This document shows, in pieces, positions 44,899 to 56,111 of a DNA stretch of 64,000 bases. Source of the DNA: Mycothermus thermophilus. Its lineage: Eukaryota > Ascomycota > Sordariomycetes > Sordariales > Chaetomiaceae. A program made the translations under genes and the position numbers. Within the stretch, counting starts at the first letter, position 1. Each line of letters begins with the position of its first letter. Location of the stretch: positions 620,001 to 684,000 of the forward strand of contig QQBE01000015.1 of assembly GCA_011316235.1 (NCBI GenBank), given 5' to 3'. The notes under the pieces are model-generated. The model was not told the DNA's origin. It made no database searches and was given only the letters and a program-made list of their open reading frames with translations.

Positions 44899-46816
44899 CC
44901 GCGGCCACGTTTTGTTCTCGAGCTACTAACTGTTATTAACTGGCGTTTTGTTATGATTCCTAAGGGCAATGGGCTTCTAAGGGTGAACATGGCTGTTTGG
45001 CGCGGGCTCAAGTCACCTAGTAATCATGGCTGTTGGGAGGAGCGTTTGTGCAATTCATTTCACCGTCGGCTACCATACGCATGGAACGCTGGCTTGCTGG
45101 GACTTGCTGTTACGCAACGCTATCCCGACTTTACCAAAAAATCCAATGCTGAGACCAGTGGAACCCAAATATGGCTTCAAGTTTCAGCTCTGGCAAGCAA
45201 CAAAGTGCAGGAAGCTAGTGGTAAGGACAAAATCGTGAAGAAAATCGAGACAAGCCATTGCACAGTCAGCGAACATCCACAGCCAACTATGCGTGAGATC
45301 CTTCCATTATGATCCATCGAAACTCGACTCAGAGGGCATCCTTGAAGGATCCAACCAGGTAGGATTGCGTCCAACCCGCGGTAACTCCGTGAGGGCATAT
45401 CCGCGAATGGTTTTTATGAAGGACTGATGGGCTATAGCGGTTCCGGGTAGTAGTACGTAATGCAAGCTTGAGATGCCGGCGATCTCCTCCTACTACTCCG
45501 TATAGCCATGATTATCCACTCCGCTCGCATAGAAAATGTATCGTAGATCTGACGCGAGCTGGAGGTGGCATGTTGAGATCCAGCTAGACTTTGCCACCAG
45601 TTTGTATCTGTCGACCTGGCCCTAGACGTCTTACGAGAGGTTTACCAGCTGAGCATCCACAAGCTCCACGGGCTTGTCACCTACTGAGTCTGCTCGGTAA
45701 TCCGGCCATCCATTGCGCCGGTGATGTTCCGTGTCGGTGACAGCCGTTGTGCGTGTTTGTGGATCGCGAAGTTGATGCACCCCGACGAAGTGACACTGCA
45801 ATTTGCCATGCCCGGCTCCACACGCGCGGGAGAGTGTGGGCACAGAGCTGTGCCCCAGGCCAACCAGAAGTCTTCAAACTCTTGCCGACAGGGGGCCTTG
45901 GGAACTTGAAACAAAGTGAGCGATGGGAGGGAGCCGTTGCCGTTCCAAGGATTTTTCGTTTTCCATGATGCGAACAAGCATTTGCTCCCGCCAACCTGGA
46001 AGCCAAGCCTCCCGAATCTGAAGCCGTTTTGCCCCTGAACGCGCGATGGAACCCGGTCCAAGCAACCCAGCACTTTTTGGCTTTCCGGTGCTGGATCTGG
46101 CCGCATGGCTCAGGGGTTATGCCGAGTAGGACCTTGCTTAGCAGAGGGAAACCACTGGCACCAGAACGAGATGGCGCTCAGCAAGACAGGGGCCAATTGG
46201 GCGGGAAGATATCCGAGATGGTGGAATCAGATGTGTTGTCTCGACTAACAGGGCCTTGACTTGCTCTAGAAGGAGGCCCATGAAATTTTGACATGGGCCT
46301 GTCGGTCTCTGATCTGGAGAACCTGGACAGTTCCCTTGTTTCAAAAGATATCACCTCCCACCGCGGGACAACACCATCCTTTGTTCTATTCATGCCATTC
46401 TGCCTGTCCTGAGGCGAGATTGACACCGGGCACTTCCTTCGTTTGTTCTTGGTGCCGGTCTTTCTTTATCCTTTCTACGTTCACTAGTCTCTCGTTTGGC
46501 GCGTCTTGTCGTCGTCGTGACGGCCTTCCTTCCCACCCTGTCCGCAGTAATCGCGGCTTGATCGTGTTCTTTTTTTGGGATCCTACCCGTCCTCTCTTTG
46601 TGAGATACGCGACCACTCCTATCGAGTGTGGTGTCGCCTCCAAATCATAAGCGACTTGTCAGTTCTTGACCGAGTACATGCAGTCAGTGTACTTGAAGAA
46701 TAGACAGGTAGCCCGGCTTGACAATTCTGTCCCACGTCGACGCATTCCGGGCTCATCCCTTGGCTTGGACAGAAACCGGGACTGAGACACACCCGAGACC
46801 CTATTAGATCTCAGCC
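44899..46816. other. Intergenic region before the MscS-like channel gene
   Basis: About 1.9 kb with no supported gene. Open frames to 141 codons (for example minus strand 46106-45681) show no domains. From about 46430 the plus strand is pyrimidine-rich and forms the promoter and leader of the gene at 46817. Confidence 0.5.
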
Positions 46817-49537
46817 ATGTCATTAAGATCTCCAAAGTCGCCCCAACAACAGGGCTTCGTGCCCATCAGCGGTTCGGGGGAGTCAACCGCCACCGAGCTC
46901 CAGGAGATTCCCCTCCGTCAAGTCAAGTCCAACGCCTCGACCGGCTCTCGTCGTCCCAACGAAGCAATGAACGAGAAGCACGCCCTCTTCGACAAGGCCG
47001 TCGGGGGGCCCGCCGGCGGGCCCGCCGGCCGCCGCCGCCTCCGGAAGGACCTCCAACGTGCCGGATCCTCAAATCTAGGTGACGAAGATGTCTCGGTCAA
47101 CGCCATGGGCCGCTTCTACAAAAAGATCATTGGCTTCTCCGTCGTTACCCGCTACCTCTTCTACGTTGTTCCCGTCGCCCTGCTTCTCGCTGCCCCCATC
47201 GTCATCATTCCTCTCGTCACCGAACAACATGGTATCAAGCTCGGTGATGGGCCGCTCCACAGCCTGTGGCTGCTCTTCCTCTGGATCGAAGTGTCGTGGT
47301 TGTCCCTGTGGGCCGGCAAGCTGGTTGCTCACTTCATCCCCTACATCTTCATGTTCTTCTGCGGCGTCGTCAGCTCCGGTACCCGCAAGTACGCGACTGT
47401 TCTGAAAGCTCTCGAGATCCCCCTGTCGCTCTTTTTCTGGGGTCTCGCTTCGTGGCTCTCCTTCCGCTTCATGTGGGAGGGCGCCAACCGCGAATGGGCC
47501 AACGTCGTTGTCCGCATCCTGTTGTCGCTTTTCCTGGCATCGGCCGTCCTGCTGGGCGAGAAGTTCTTAGTGCAGCTCATTAGCATCAGCTACCACCAGC
47601 GCTCCTTCGCCAATCGCATCCAGGACTCCAAGCGCGACATTTACCTCCTGAGCCTCATGTACGAGGCTTCGCGCACCCTCTTCCCCATGTATTGTCCTGA
47701 GTTCGCCGAGGAGGACTACGTTATCGCCGACAGTATTGAGGCCATGGTCAAGACAGGCAACGGCAAGACCGCCGCTCCTATGAAGATTGTCGGCGAAGTC
47801 GGCCGCCTCGGCGACAAGATCACCTCGGCTTTTGGAAACATTGCTTCCGAGATTACTGGCAAACAGGTCTTCAACCCCAACTCTGCGCATTCCGTGGTTG
47901 TCGAAGCCCTCGAGAAGGTCCGGAGCTCCGAAGCACTTGCTCGCCGCATCTGGATGTCCTTCGTCGTTGAGGGTCAGGACGCTTTGTCCCTGGAGGACAT
48001 CGTTGAGGTCATGGGGCCTTCCCACCGCATGGAAGCCGAGGAGTGCTTCAACGCCATCGACGCTGATCAGAACGGTGATATCAGCCTGGACGAGATGATC
48101 CGCAAGGTTGTGGAGATCGGCAAGGAACGCAAGGCCATTGCCAACAGCATGAAGGATATCAGCCAGGCCCTGGTTGTCTTCGACAAGGTTCTGCTCTTCG
48201 TCGTTCTGATCATCGTGATCATTATCTTCCTGGCCGTCTTCCAGAGCAGCTTCATTGCCACCCTGACCACCGCCGGTACCACCCTGCTTTCGCTGTCGTT
48301 CGTCTTCGCCGTCACCACGCAGGAGTTCCTGGGTTCTTGCATCTTCCTCTTCGTCAAGCACCCATACGACGTCGGCGACCGCGTCGATATTGCCGGTCCC
48401 GAGAAGCAGCAGCTCATTGTCGAGAAGATTTCACTCTTGTACACCGTCTTCACGCGCATCGACAAGATGCAGGTTGTCCAGGTGCCCAACATTGTGCTCA
48501 ACAACCAGTGGATCGAGAACGTGACGCGCAGCAAGGCCATGAAGGAGACCATCGATGTCAACGTGGCCTTCGATACCACGTTCGAGGACATTGAGCTTCT
48601 GCGCCAGGAGATGGAGAAGTTTGTCCGCGCGCCTGAGAATTGCCGCGATTTCCAGCCCGACATCGCTATCGGTGTTGGCGGCGTCGGCGACTGCGACAAG
48701 CTCACCCTCAAGATCGCCATCAAGCACAAGTCCAACTGGCACAACGACGCCGTCCGCGCCACCCGCCGCTCCAAGTTCATGTGCGCTTTGACTCTGGCTC
48801 TCAAGAAGGTGCCCATCTACGGTCCTGGCGGCGGCGGCGACCCGCTCGGCCACCCTGCCAACCCGACCTACAGCGTTGCCGTGTCTGACGAGTTCGCCGC
48901 TGCGGCTCGCGACAAGGCCGACAAGGAGCGCGCCGCTAAGCGCCTCGCGAACCAGCTCGCCAACAACGACGACGACAACTCTGACAACGCCGACGCCCGC
49001 AGCACCAAGTCCGACCCGGGCAGCTCCGAGAAGCGCGCAGCCGACCACATCAACGCCCGCAACGCCGTCGTCGAAGCACTTTCCGACTGGGGCTACGACC
49101 CGACCTTGACGCGGACCGTTTCCGAACGCCTTCACCACCCACAGCAACAGCAGCACGGCGTCGCCCCGACTGAGCCCCATTCTGCGGCCACCCCACACGG
49201 CCAAGGCGGCCGCCGCAAGGCCGGTGAGACGCTGCCCCCGCACAGCCTGGGCGCTAGCGTCCAGCAGAGTGCGCCGGCGCAGCCTCGTCCATCGACCTCC
49301 AGCCGCATGGACGACCGTTCGTTCGATATCGAGCGGCAGGCCGGATTTGGCGGGCCGCCGCCGATGATGTCGTCCGCTGCGGGACAGGGGCCGTACGGCG
49401 CTAGCAGCACGGGCACCTGGCCGCCGACGGCCTCGGAGGCTGCTGCGAGCGGGAGGACGTTGGTTGGCGGCGGCGCAAGGCAGCCGGGCACAGGGATGGG
49501 TGGAGGCGGTGGGTTGGCGCCGCCTCAGGGGAGGTAA
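46817..49537 (+). CDS. MscS-family mechanosensitive ion channel with EF-hand
   Basis: Intronless gene, 906 residues, of the fungal Msy1/Msy2 type. In fission yeast these channels sit in the ER and control calcium after hypo-osmotic shock. After a Ser/Lys-rich cytosolic head, hydrophobic segments lie near residues 105-140, 150-205, 205-230 and 235-260. An EF-hand calcium loop follows at about 415-426 (DADQNGDISLDE), then the pore-forming block: VLLFVVLIIVIIIFLAVFQSS and TTAGTTLLSLSFVFAV, followed by the MscS beta-domain signature FLFVKHPYDVGDRVDI. The C-terminal 200 residues are Ala/Gly/Pro-rich and probably disordered. The EF-hand directly before the pore is established for this family and suggests calcium feedback on gating. 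Confidence 0.93.
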   Translation: MSLRSPKSPQQQGFVPISGSGESTATELQEIPLRQVKSNASTGSRRPNEAMNEKHALFDKAVGGPAGGPAGRRRLRKDLQRAGSSNLGDEDVSVNAMGRFYKKIIGFSVVTRYLFYVVPVALLLAAPIVIIPLVTEQHGIKLGDGPLHSLWLLFLWIEVSWLSLWAGKLVAHFIPYIFMFFCGVVSSGTRKYATVLKALEIPLSLFFWGLASWLSFRFMWEGANREWANVVVRILLSLFLASAVLLGEKFLVQLISISYHQRSFANRIQDSKRDIYLLSLMYEASRTLFPMYCPEFAEEDYVIADSIEAMVKTGNGKTAAPMKIVGEVGRLGDKITSAFGNIASEITGKQVFNPNSAHSVVVEALEKVRSSEALARRIWMSFVVEGQDALSLEDIVEVMGPSHRMEAEECFNAIDADQNGDISLDEMIRKVVEIGKERKAIANSMKDISQALVVFDKVLLFVVLIIVIIIFLAVFQSSFIATLTTAGTTLLSLSFVFAVTTQEFLGSCIFLFVKHPYDVGDRVDIAGPEKQQLIVEKISLLYTVFTRIDKMQVVQVPNIVLNNQWIENVTRSKAMKETIDVNVAFDTTFEDIELLRQEMEKFVRAPENCRDFQPDIAIGVGGVGDCDKLTLKIAIKHKSNWHNDAVRATRRSKFMCALTLALKKVPIYGPGGGGDPLGHPANPTYSVAVSDEFAAAARDKADKERAAKRLANQLANNDDDNSDNADARSTKSDPGSSEKRAADHINARNAVVEALSDWGYDPTLTRTVSERLHHPQQQQHGVAPTEPHSAATPHGQGGRRKAGETLPPHSLGASVQQSAPAQPRPSTSSRMDDRSFDIERQAGFGGPPPMMSSAAGQGPYGASSTGTWPPTASEAAASGRTLVGGGARQPGTGMGGGGGLAPPQGR

Positions 49538-50217
49538 AGGCAACTACCTAGCACGGTAAATAACATCGTGTTGTCAAAATGAAGGGAATGGTTATTCGAA
49601 CATGAACGGTTAGACATGGGGATAATGCATTGCGCCGAGCTCCCAAGGTGGTTTACATAACTATGGCGTCAGGATCCAGGAGGCAGAATATATGATAGAT
49701 CAGGGGCGGGTGTGTCATGTTTCCTTCTACTTCCCCTTTTTTTCGTCAATAGATATACCTGGCGAAGAGGCCAATAGGTCTTACTCCTTTTTAAATCTTC
49801 TCTGGGTTTCAAAACATCGTCAAGCTACTCCCTATTTGCAGCCGTAGCCCGCAACTATGTGATCTTAGAGGTCATTATACATCCAAGACACTAATGGAGC
49901 TTGCCTATCTCACCAGTAGGGCTAGAAAGTCCATGGACAGGTCCATGGGCAAGAAGTCCACGACCGGAACATCCCCGGAGATGTCCCTGGGCCTAGGATG
50001 AGAGGTTCACAGATGAGACTCCGAACGGACACGGCCCCAGACATGACCCAAGGACAAATAAAGCCCCGGCCGGATGAATACAGCCCCGGTAGGAACCCAA
50101 GCTATGAAAAGGAAAGAAAAAAAGAAAAAAAGAAAAAAAAGAAAAAAAAGAAAGAAAAGAAAAGAAAAAAAGAAAAAAGGAGAAAAGGAAAAAAGGAAAA
50201 AAAAAGGAAAAAAAAAG
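49538..50217. other. Intergenic region with low-complexity repeats
   Basis: The first 400 bases are the presumed channel 3' UTR. From about 49930 the sequence is made of degenerate GGACA/GGCCCCGG-type units (for example GTCCATGGACAGGTCCATGG), part of the repeat cluster that continues to about 50790. Bases 50108-50224 are an AAAAG-rich purine tract. Confidence 0.6.
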
Positions 50218-50370
50218 GAAAAAGAAACCAAATCCTCGGGCTACACAGGTCTGTGGACAGGGCGTTCACGGACAGAAGGTCCACGGATATGATGTCTATG
50301 GACAACTCCTTGGGCCCTAGACAGGGAGTCCAGAGACAAGACAAGATTTTAGGACGGACAGGGCCCCGGA
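50218..50370 (+). repeat. Dispersed repeat, copy B (uninterrupted)
   Basis: Matches the reverse complement of the two blocks of copy A (36500-36571 and 36957-37035) with few differences. At 50287-50290 it holds a single ATAT where copy A carries the LTR-like insertion, so it is the empty-site version. It follows an A/G-rich tract that has a T/C-rich counterpart in copy A. Confidence 0.8.
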
Positions 50371-50416
50371 CGAACAAGGCCCGGGACCTATTTGCCCTAA
50401 GGCCCTGCCTGTGGAC

Positions 50417-50598
<182 letters not shown>

Positions 50599-50790
50599 AG
50601 CCCAGGGTCCTATCTGTCCTGTAGACCAAGCCCTTATCCAGGCCGGTCCCTATTTGTCCTTGGGTCCTCTCCGTCTCGGACCTTGTCCGTTCGGGGCTCC
50701 GGACAGATAGGACCCCCGGGACAGATAAGGTTCAGGGGCGGGTCCACGGACGGACAGGGTCCCGGGACAAACAGAGCCCCCCGCCATGGA
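50599..50790 (+). repeat. Degenerate GGGCCCCGGAC-type repeats
   Basis: Short imperfect units such as GGACAGATAGGACCCCCGGGACA and GACGGACAGGGTCCCGGGACA recur here and again at 49930-50100 and 50350-50410. They resemble each other in both orientations. No coding potential. Confidence 0.6.
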
Positions 50791-52343
50791 CCAGAGTCGT
50801 TCCTTATGGGCTGGAGGGGACGGCCAGGGCCTCAAACCGTGGACGCAGTAGGTGCTCGAGATCGCTTCACCGCCTTCCGAAAGCACCCCACCAGAGGTGG
50901 GTCAACCCTGTTCAAATGAGGAGGGGCCATTGAACCTGTTCTTGGTTTCAGGAAGCCTCTGTAGGTATTGAGTTGGAAAGTTTGATGCGTAGAATTTAAG
51001 GGAGCAGCCAGGTGCAGCAATGTTGTCACAAACCATGAGAGTATAGGTGTTGTCATCGATGGTTCAACTGCCGTCAACTCGTAAGTCGAACAGCCTTGTC
51101 GGGCGTCAGCCTGAAGGCGGGGCAAGGCTGGCTACTCTTATCTTATCGCCCCGCATGACTTTACCTGCTGCTGGGCCAGGCGAAAAGCTCATGCTCCAAA
51201 TGAGGGGCACTGAACATCTTGGGACGAGATCCAAGGCACAGATGAAACGGGACCTAGATGCGACGTTGCTTGGGCGACACCAGATGGTGCCCAAGGATGA
51301 GACCTAGAAATCTGGAATCGATGATGGGCAGCAATGTATCTGGCATTTTAAGCCAATTGGGGTAATTAACTCAAAAATTCTGATCATCGAGGGGTCGAAA
51401 TGCATCGGTGTAGCTGTGCTTCAGGCACCTAAAGCGACACTGCTTGGCTTGGCTGAGCTGCCGCCAGATCGTGGTGGGCCTGGGAGAGGTACCTGACGAT
51501 ACATGATGCTCACAACCGCACCCAAAGCGCCCCAACAGCAGCGCAGCCGCATGTCCCCTATCAGGCATCTCTAAGCATAGGTATTCTCCGAGTTGCAGAT
51601 CGATGATCGACCGACCCCTTACTCAGATTGGGTCATTGTGGTGGACTAGATGACGCATCAAACGGGTGTCGGGAACTAAACTTCGCTTGGTTGCTCTCAC
51701 GAGATGTTCATCGCCTGGCGGTGTACCTTGTCCAGCCACATGGCGATGGGAGCCAGGTGCCGACATTCAAGGGACGGTCGACAGTATCTGAGGTCGCCCC
51801 AGAGAACCAGGGGCGTTTTCTCCAGGCAGCAAGCTGACTGAATTGATAATGGAAGGCAGTGGAAGATGCTTGGCTCGAGGCAATGCTTGTGGGGACCAAG
51901 AGACAGCAGTTCAGAAACCCGACGAAAGAATCCATGAAGCATCAAGAAAATTCCAGGATGGTGGAAATGGCAATTCGCCTCCCGGCCTTGTCAGAGCCGT
52001 TGCCAGGGCGTTCGAGAGGTTGCGCGAGGTTTGAGGTAGGTTTCCAGAGGTATCGAGAAGTACCTCGCTGTGGTGGGGTGGCAGAAGCTCGCGGAAGACC
52101 GTGGAAAGCAACACCCAAAATCAAAGCTGCACTTAAATTCGGAAGGCACAACTGCCCCTCCTTCCACTTTCCAAACTTCGACTCTCCAACCAATTTCTCT
52201 TCTTGCAACAACACCACAAATTTCATACCATTCTGAGTTGATCCCACCACATACGGGATTTCGGAAAGGTTTTCTGTTTTGCTTTCTCGCACCACAACAC
52301 CACAACAGCAAGTCGTACGTAATACAGAGAACTCGCACACAAG
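50791..52343. other. Intergenic region before HSP70
   Basis: About 1.5 kb. No gene supported. The final 400 bases contain a heat shock element candidate (separate entry) and the HSP70 leader, rich in ACAACACC and similar. Confidence 0.5.
51931..51958 (+). promoter_or_regulatory. Candidate heat shock element upstream of HSP70
   Basis: Six alternating trimers at exact 5-bp periodicity: TCC, GAA, ATC, GAA, TTC, GGA. Three match the nTTCn/nGAAn consensus perfectly and the other three at two of three bases. HSF binds arrays of at least three such units. It lies about 390 bp upstream of the HSP70 ATG. Identification is by pattern only. Confidence 0.55.
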
Positions 52344-52952
52344 ATGGCTCCCGCCGTCGGCATTGACTTGGGCACGACCTACTCATGCGTGGGCGTGTTC
52401 CGCGAGGATCGGTAAGCTCCAACACACCCTCTACTCTCATGAGCGCAGGTGTCGCATCACCGACCAGCAATAAGAACGGGCTTTCCAAAGCTCAATCGGT
52501 CTGGTTGGTCGCAATGCGCTCATCTGTCCTCATTCAGAGAGTTCTATCGGTCACCCACATTATACTGACATGAGCTCTCTCACAGCTGCGAAATCATCGC
52601 CAATGACCAGGGCAACCGCACCACCCCGTCGTTCGTGGCTTTCACGGACACGGAGCGTCTCATTGGTGATGCCGCCAAGAACCAGGTCGCCATGAACCCC
52701 CACAACACCGTCTTCGACGCCAAGCGCCTCATCGGCCGCAAGTTCAACGACCCCGAGGTCCAGTCCGACATGAAGCACTTCCCGTTCAAGGTCATTGATC
52801 GCAACGGCAAGCCCGTCATCCAGGTCGAGTTCAAGGGCGAGACCAAGGTCTTCACTCCTGAGGAAATCTCGTCCATGGTCCTCACCAAGATGAAGGAGAC
52901 CGCCGAGTCGTACCTGGGTGGCACTGTCACCAACGCCGTCATCACTGTCCCA

Positions 52953-52990
<38 letters not shown>

Positions 52991-53177
52991 CGCCGGTCTC
53001 ATTGCCGGTCTCAATGTCCTCCGCATCATCAACGAGCCCACTGCTGCCGCCATTGCCTACGGTCTCGACAAGAAGGTCGAGGGCGAGCGCAACGTCCTCA
53101 TCTTCGATCTCGGCGGTGGCACTTTCGATGTCTCGCTCCTGACCATTGAGGAAGGCATCTTCGAGGTCAAGTCCACT

Positions 53178-53216
<39 letters not shown>

Positions 53217-54882
53217 CGGTTCGTGACCCTCCCCCATGACCAACACTAGTCAACATCATGTTACTAACATCAGAAAAGCTTGGTTAATCATTTCGTTGCA
53301 GAATTCAAGAGGAAGTACAAGAAAGGTTCGTATCATAATTCGTTTTCTAAAGTTGTTTTCATCGTGTTGGCATTTTTTTTCGATTTTTCTGGTGTTTTTC
53401 TTGATATTTGGATGTTGTTGGACCTGCTGATGGCTTCACCCGCCCGGTCTTGGCATGGCCCACTTTTCTCGCTGCACCTTCTCACCACGATTGCGTCTCT
53501 TGTCGTTTCTTTTCTTTTCTTCCTTTCTTTCCCATCTTACCGTCTTTCAATTTTGACATTTTTCCTATTCATCTTTTGTTTTCGTCTCGTTTGTCATTTT
53601 TCTTGCGAAAGAAAAAAATACTAACGATGCATAGATCTCACGACCAACGCTCGTGCCCTGCGCCGCCTGCGCACTGCTTGCGAGCGCGCCAAGCGCACCC
53701 TGTCCAGCAGCGCCCAGACCAGCATTGAGATCGACTCGCTCTTCGAGGGCATCGACTTCTACACCTCGATCACCCGTGCTCGTTTCGAGGAGCTCTGCCA
53801 GGATCTCTTCCGCTCGACCCTGCAGCCCGTCGACCGCGTCCTCACCGACGCCAAGCTCGACAAGTCTCAGGTCCATGAAATTGTCCTGGTCGGCGGCTCG
53901 ACTCGCATCCCACGTATTCAGGTATGTCCACCATCAAATTCCACTTCATGATCCCTAGCTAACAACCCCATCGCGTTTAATTTCGGACTACTTCAATGGC
54001 AAGGAGCCCAACAAGTCGATCAACCCCGATGAGGCCGTCGCCTATGGTGCCGCTGTTCAGGCCGCCATTCTGTCGGGCGACACCAGCTCCAAGTCGACCA
54101 ACGAGATCCTGCTTCTCGATGTCGCTCCTCTGTCCCTCGGTATCGAGACCGCTGGTGGTATCATGACCAAGCTCATCCCACGCAACACCACCATTCCCAC
54201 CAAGAAGTCCGAGGTGTTCTCGACCTTCTCCGACAACCAGCCCGGTGTGCTCATCCAGGTCTACGAGGGTGAGCGCCAGCGCACCAAGGACAACAACCTG
54301 CTCGGCAAGTTCGAGCTTACCGGCATTCCGCCCGCTCCTCGTGGTGTGCCCCAGATCGAGGTCACCTTCGACCTTGATGCCAACGGTATCATGAATGTCT
54401 CGGCCGTTGAGAAGGGCACGGGCAAGACCAACAAGATCGTCATCACCAACGACAAGGGCCGTCTGTCCAAGGAGGAGATCGAGCGCATGCTCGCTGAGGC
54501 CGAGAAGTTCAAGGAGGAGGATGAGAGGGAGGCCCGCCGTGTTGCTGCCAAGAACGGTCTCGAGTCGTACGCTTACTCGCTGCGCAACACTCTCAACGAC
54601 TCCAAGGTCGATGAGAAGCTCGATGCCTCCGACAAGGAGAAGCTGCGCGCCGAGATTGACAAGATTGTCAGCTGGCTCGACGACAACCAGCAGGCTACTC
54701 GTGAGGAGTACGAGGAGCGCCAGAAGGAGCTCGAGTCCATTGCCAACCCGATCATGATGAAGTTCTACGGTGCTGGCGGTGGCGTTCCTGGTGGCGTCCC
54801 CGGTGGCGCTCCGGGTGGCTTCCCCGGCGCTGCCGGTGGCAGCCACGACAACGATGGCCCGACCGTTGAGGAGGTCGACTAA
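52344..54882 (+). CDS. Cytosolic heat shock protein 70 (SSA type)
   Basis: ATP-dependent chaperone. Exons seen: 52344-52411, 52586-53218, 53279-53325, 53635-53921, and a last exon ending at 54882. Motifs: GIDLGTTYSCVGV (6-18), DLGGGTFDVSLL, VLVGGSTRIPRIQ, the Gly-rich C-terminal linker, and the terminal EEVD that binds TPR co-chaperones and marks the cytosolic/nuclear form. Intron 3 is unusually long (309 bp). Intron 4 is abnormal: its GTATGT donor (53922) and CTAAC branch (53959-53963) are normal, but no AG lies between the branch and the conserved coding that resumes at about 53974 (RLISDYFNGKEP). Using the AG at 53957-53958 keeps the frame, but the intron would be only 37 bp and five residues (LTTPS) would be inserted. 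The gene is otherwise intact. A sequence error, small deletion or unusual splicing may explain it. Confidence 0.93.
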
Positions 54883-55304
54883 ACGGCTAGTTGGCCTGGG
54901 CCGAGCGTTGGGTTGGCGTTGCATTTCCTTCTCGTATCGGGTTATGGGGGAAAGACCTAGATTCGGTTTTCGTTTTCATGATAAATCATGGGGAAAAGTC
55001 GTCAGGGAGGCATGGGCTGTATTTTAGTTTAACGATTCCCGATTCCTTGCAATGAACAAAGAATCATTGACATGAAAACTCGCCCCTGTAGTGGTTGCTT
55101 GAGTGACTGCGTTCCACGATGTGATGATAAACCAGTATATGGATTCCAGAGTGTTGTGTGATGCTGTGTCATTCTTGAGGCAGAAACGACTGAATGGTTC
55201 ATAATTATGTCATGCTCCGTTGGCCTTTCTCAAACATACAGTACATGAGGCGTAAGGCCTATATTACATCTCAATAAACTTTGTTACCTACGTACAATCT
55301 CTCC
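54883..55304. other. Convergent intergenic region HSP70/Emi1
   Basis: About 420 bp, AT-richer, presumably the two 3' UTRs. No gene seen. Confidence 0.6.
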
Positions 55305-56111
55305 TTAATTCCCTGATCCATCATCCTTAATGCCCGCAGCTTCCCTCAGTCTCTTCCTCCTCTCAGCATCTTCCCTCCTATACGCCTTGTCATCCACAAC
55401 CGGCGGCTCAAACGGCTCCCGGAAGGCTGTGCCTGGTGGTACCCTCTCCTCGCGACTCTCCCAAATATCCTCGCTGCTGGGCTTTCCACCACCGTACTTC
55501 CTCGCCTCCTTCGCGCGGTAGTGCTCCTTGATGGCCTCAGCGCGGGCCTCAGGCGGGTAGGTGCGCGTGCGCATGCAGAACCAGAAGTCATCCCACAGCT
55601 CGGTGCACGGGCGAACGCTGCCGTAGCGGTAGACGGCGTTCCACTGCGCTCCCGGAGAGTAGCAGTGCCAGGCGTAGTCGAAGGCGTCGCGGCAGGACAT
55701 GGTGGTGGGAAGGGTGTGCTCGGACATGGCGATGGATTTGGGGCTTCGCTCACGCTTTGGGGGGATGGGGAGGGTGGTGGGCGTTGTTGTGGGAGCGGTT
55801 GAAGGAGTGGTGGGAACGGCTTTGGTGAAGGGCCATGGGAGCCAGGAGGAGAGTGAGGAAGAGGTGGTGGGTTGGGGTTGCGGTGATGGTGAGGGCTTCG
55901 TCTGAGGCGGGGAGGAGGCGGTTGAGGACTTGGTGTCATTCATGAGCATCTCCATGAACATGGCCACCTCCTTATCGGCGGACAACTGAGTCTGCTGCTG
56001 AGAGGGTGGTTCTTGGTTCTGTGTTGAGGTTGCGGAGGTTGCGGAGGTTGCGGAGGGACTTGATGAACCCTCAGGCTTGGAAGCCAGGGATGATGACCAG
56101 AACCAGCCCAT
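55305..56111 (-). CDS. Emi1/DUF3128 family twin-CX9C protein
   Basis: 268 residues from the ATG at 56111 (MGWFWSSS); the frame extends a further 13 codons only through a TTG. The first 130 residues are Ser/Thr/Pro-rich and disordered. The conserved domain (about 138-185) is DUF3128, as in yeast Emi1: CRDAFDYAWHC and, 18 residues later, CTELWDDFWFC, that is two perfect CX9C motifs, C140-C150 and C169-C179. The spacing is that of CHCH-like helical hairpins that form two disulfides. Yeast EMI1 is required for early meiotic gene induction and has been linked to mitochondrial function; the molecular role is unknown. The charged C-terminus (AYRREDAERRKRLREAAG) is a helix. Single exon, converging on HSP70. 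Confidence 0.88.
   Translation of the reverse strand: MGWFWSSSLASKPEGSSSPSATSATSATSTQNQEPPSQQQTQLSADKEVAMFMEMLMNDTKSSTASSPPQTKPSPSPQPQPTTSSSLSSWLPWPFTKAVPTTPSTAPTTTPTTLPIPPKRERSPKSIAMSEHTLPTTMSCRDAFDYAWHCYSPGAQWNAVYRYGSVRPCTELWDDFWFCMRTRTYPPEARAEAIKEHYRAKEARKYGGGKPSSEDIWESREERVPPGTAFREPFEPPVVDDKAYRREDAERRKRLREAAGIKDDGSGN

Noticed and set aside
45681..46106. 141-codon minus-strand frame in the gap before the channel gene
   Set aside because: No domains, no splice-compatible neighbours, atypical codon use.
52259..52275. TTCGGAAAGGTTTTC as a second heat shock element
   Set aside because: The TTC and GAA units are not at the required 5-bp spacing.
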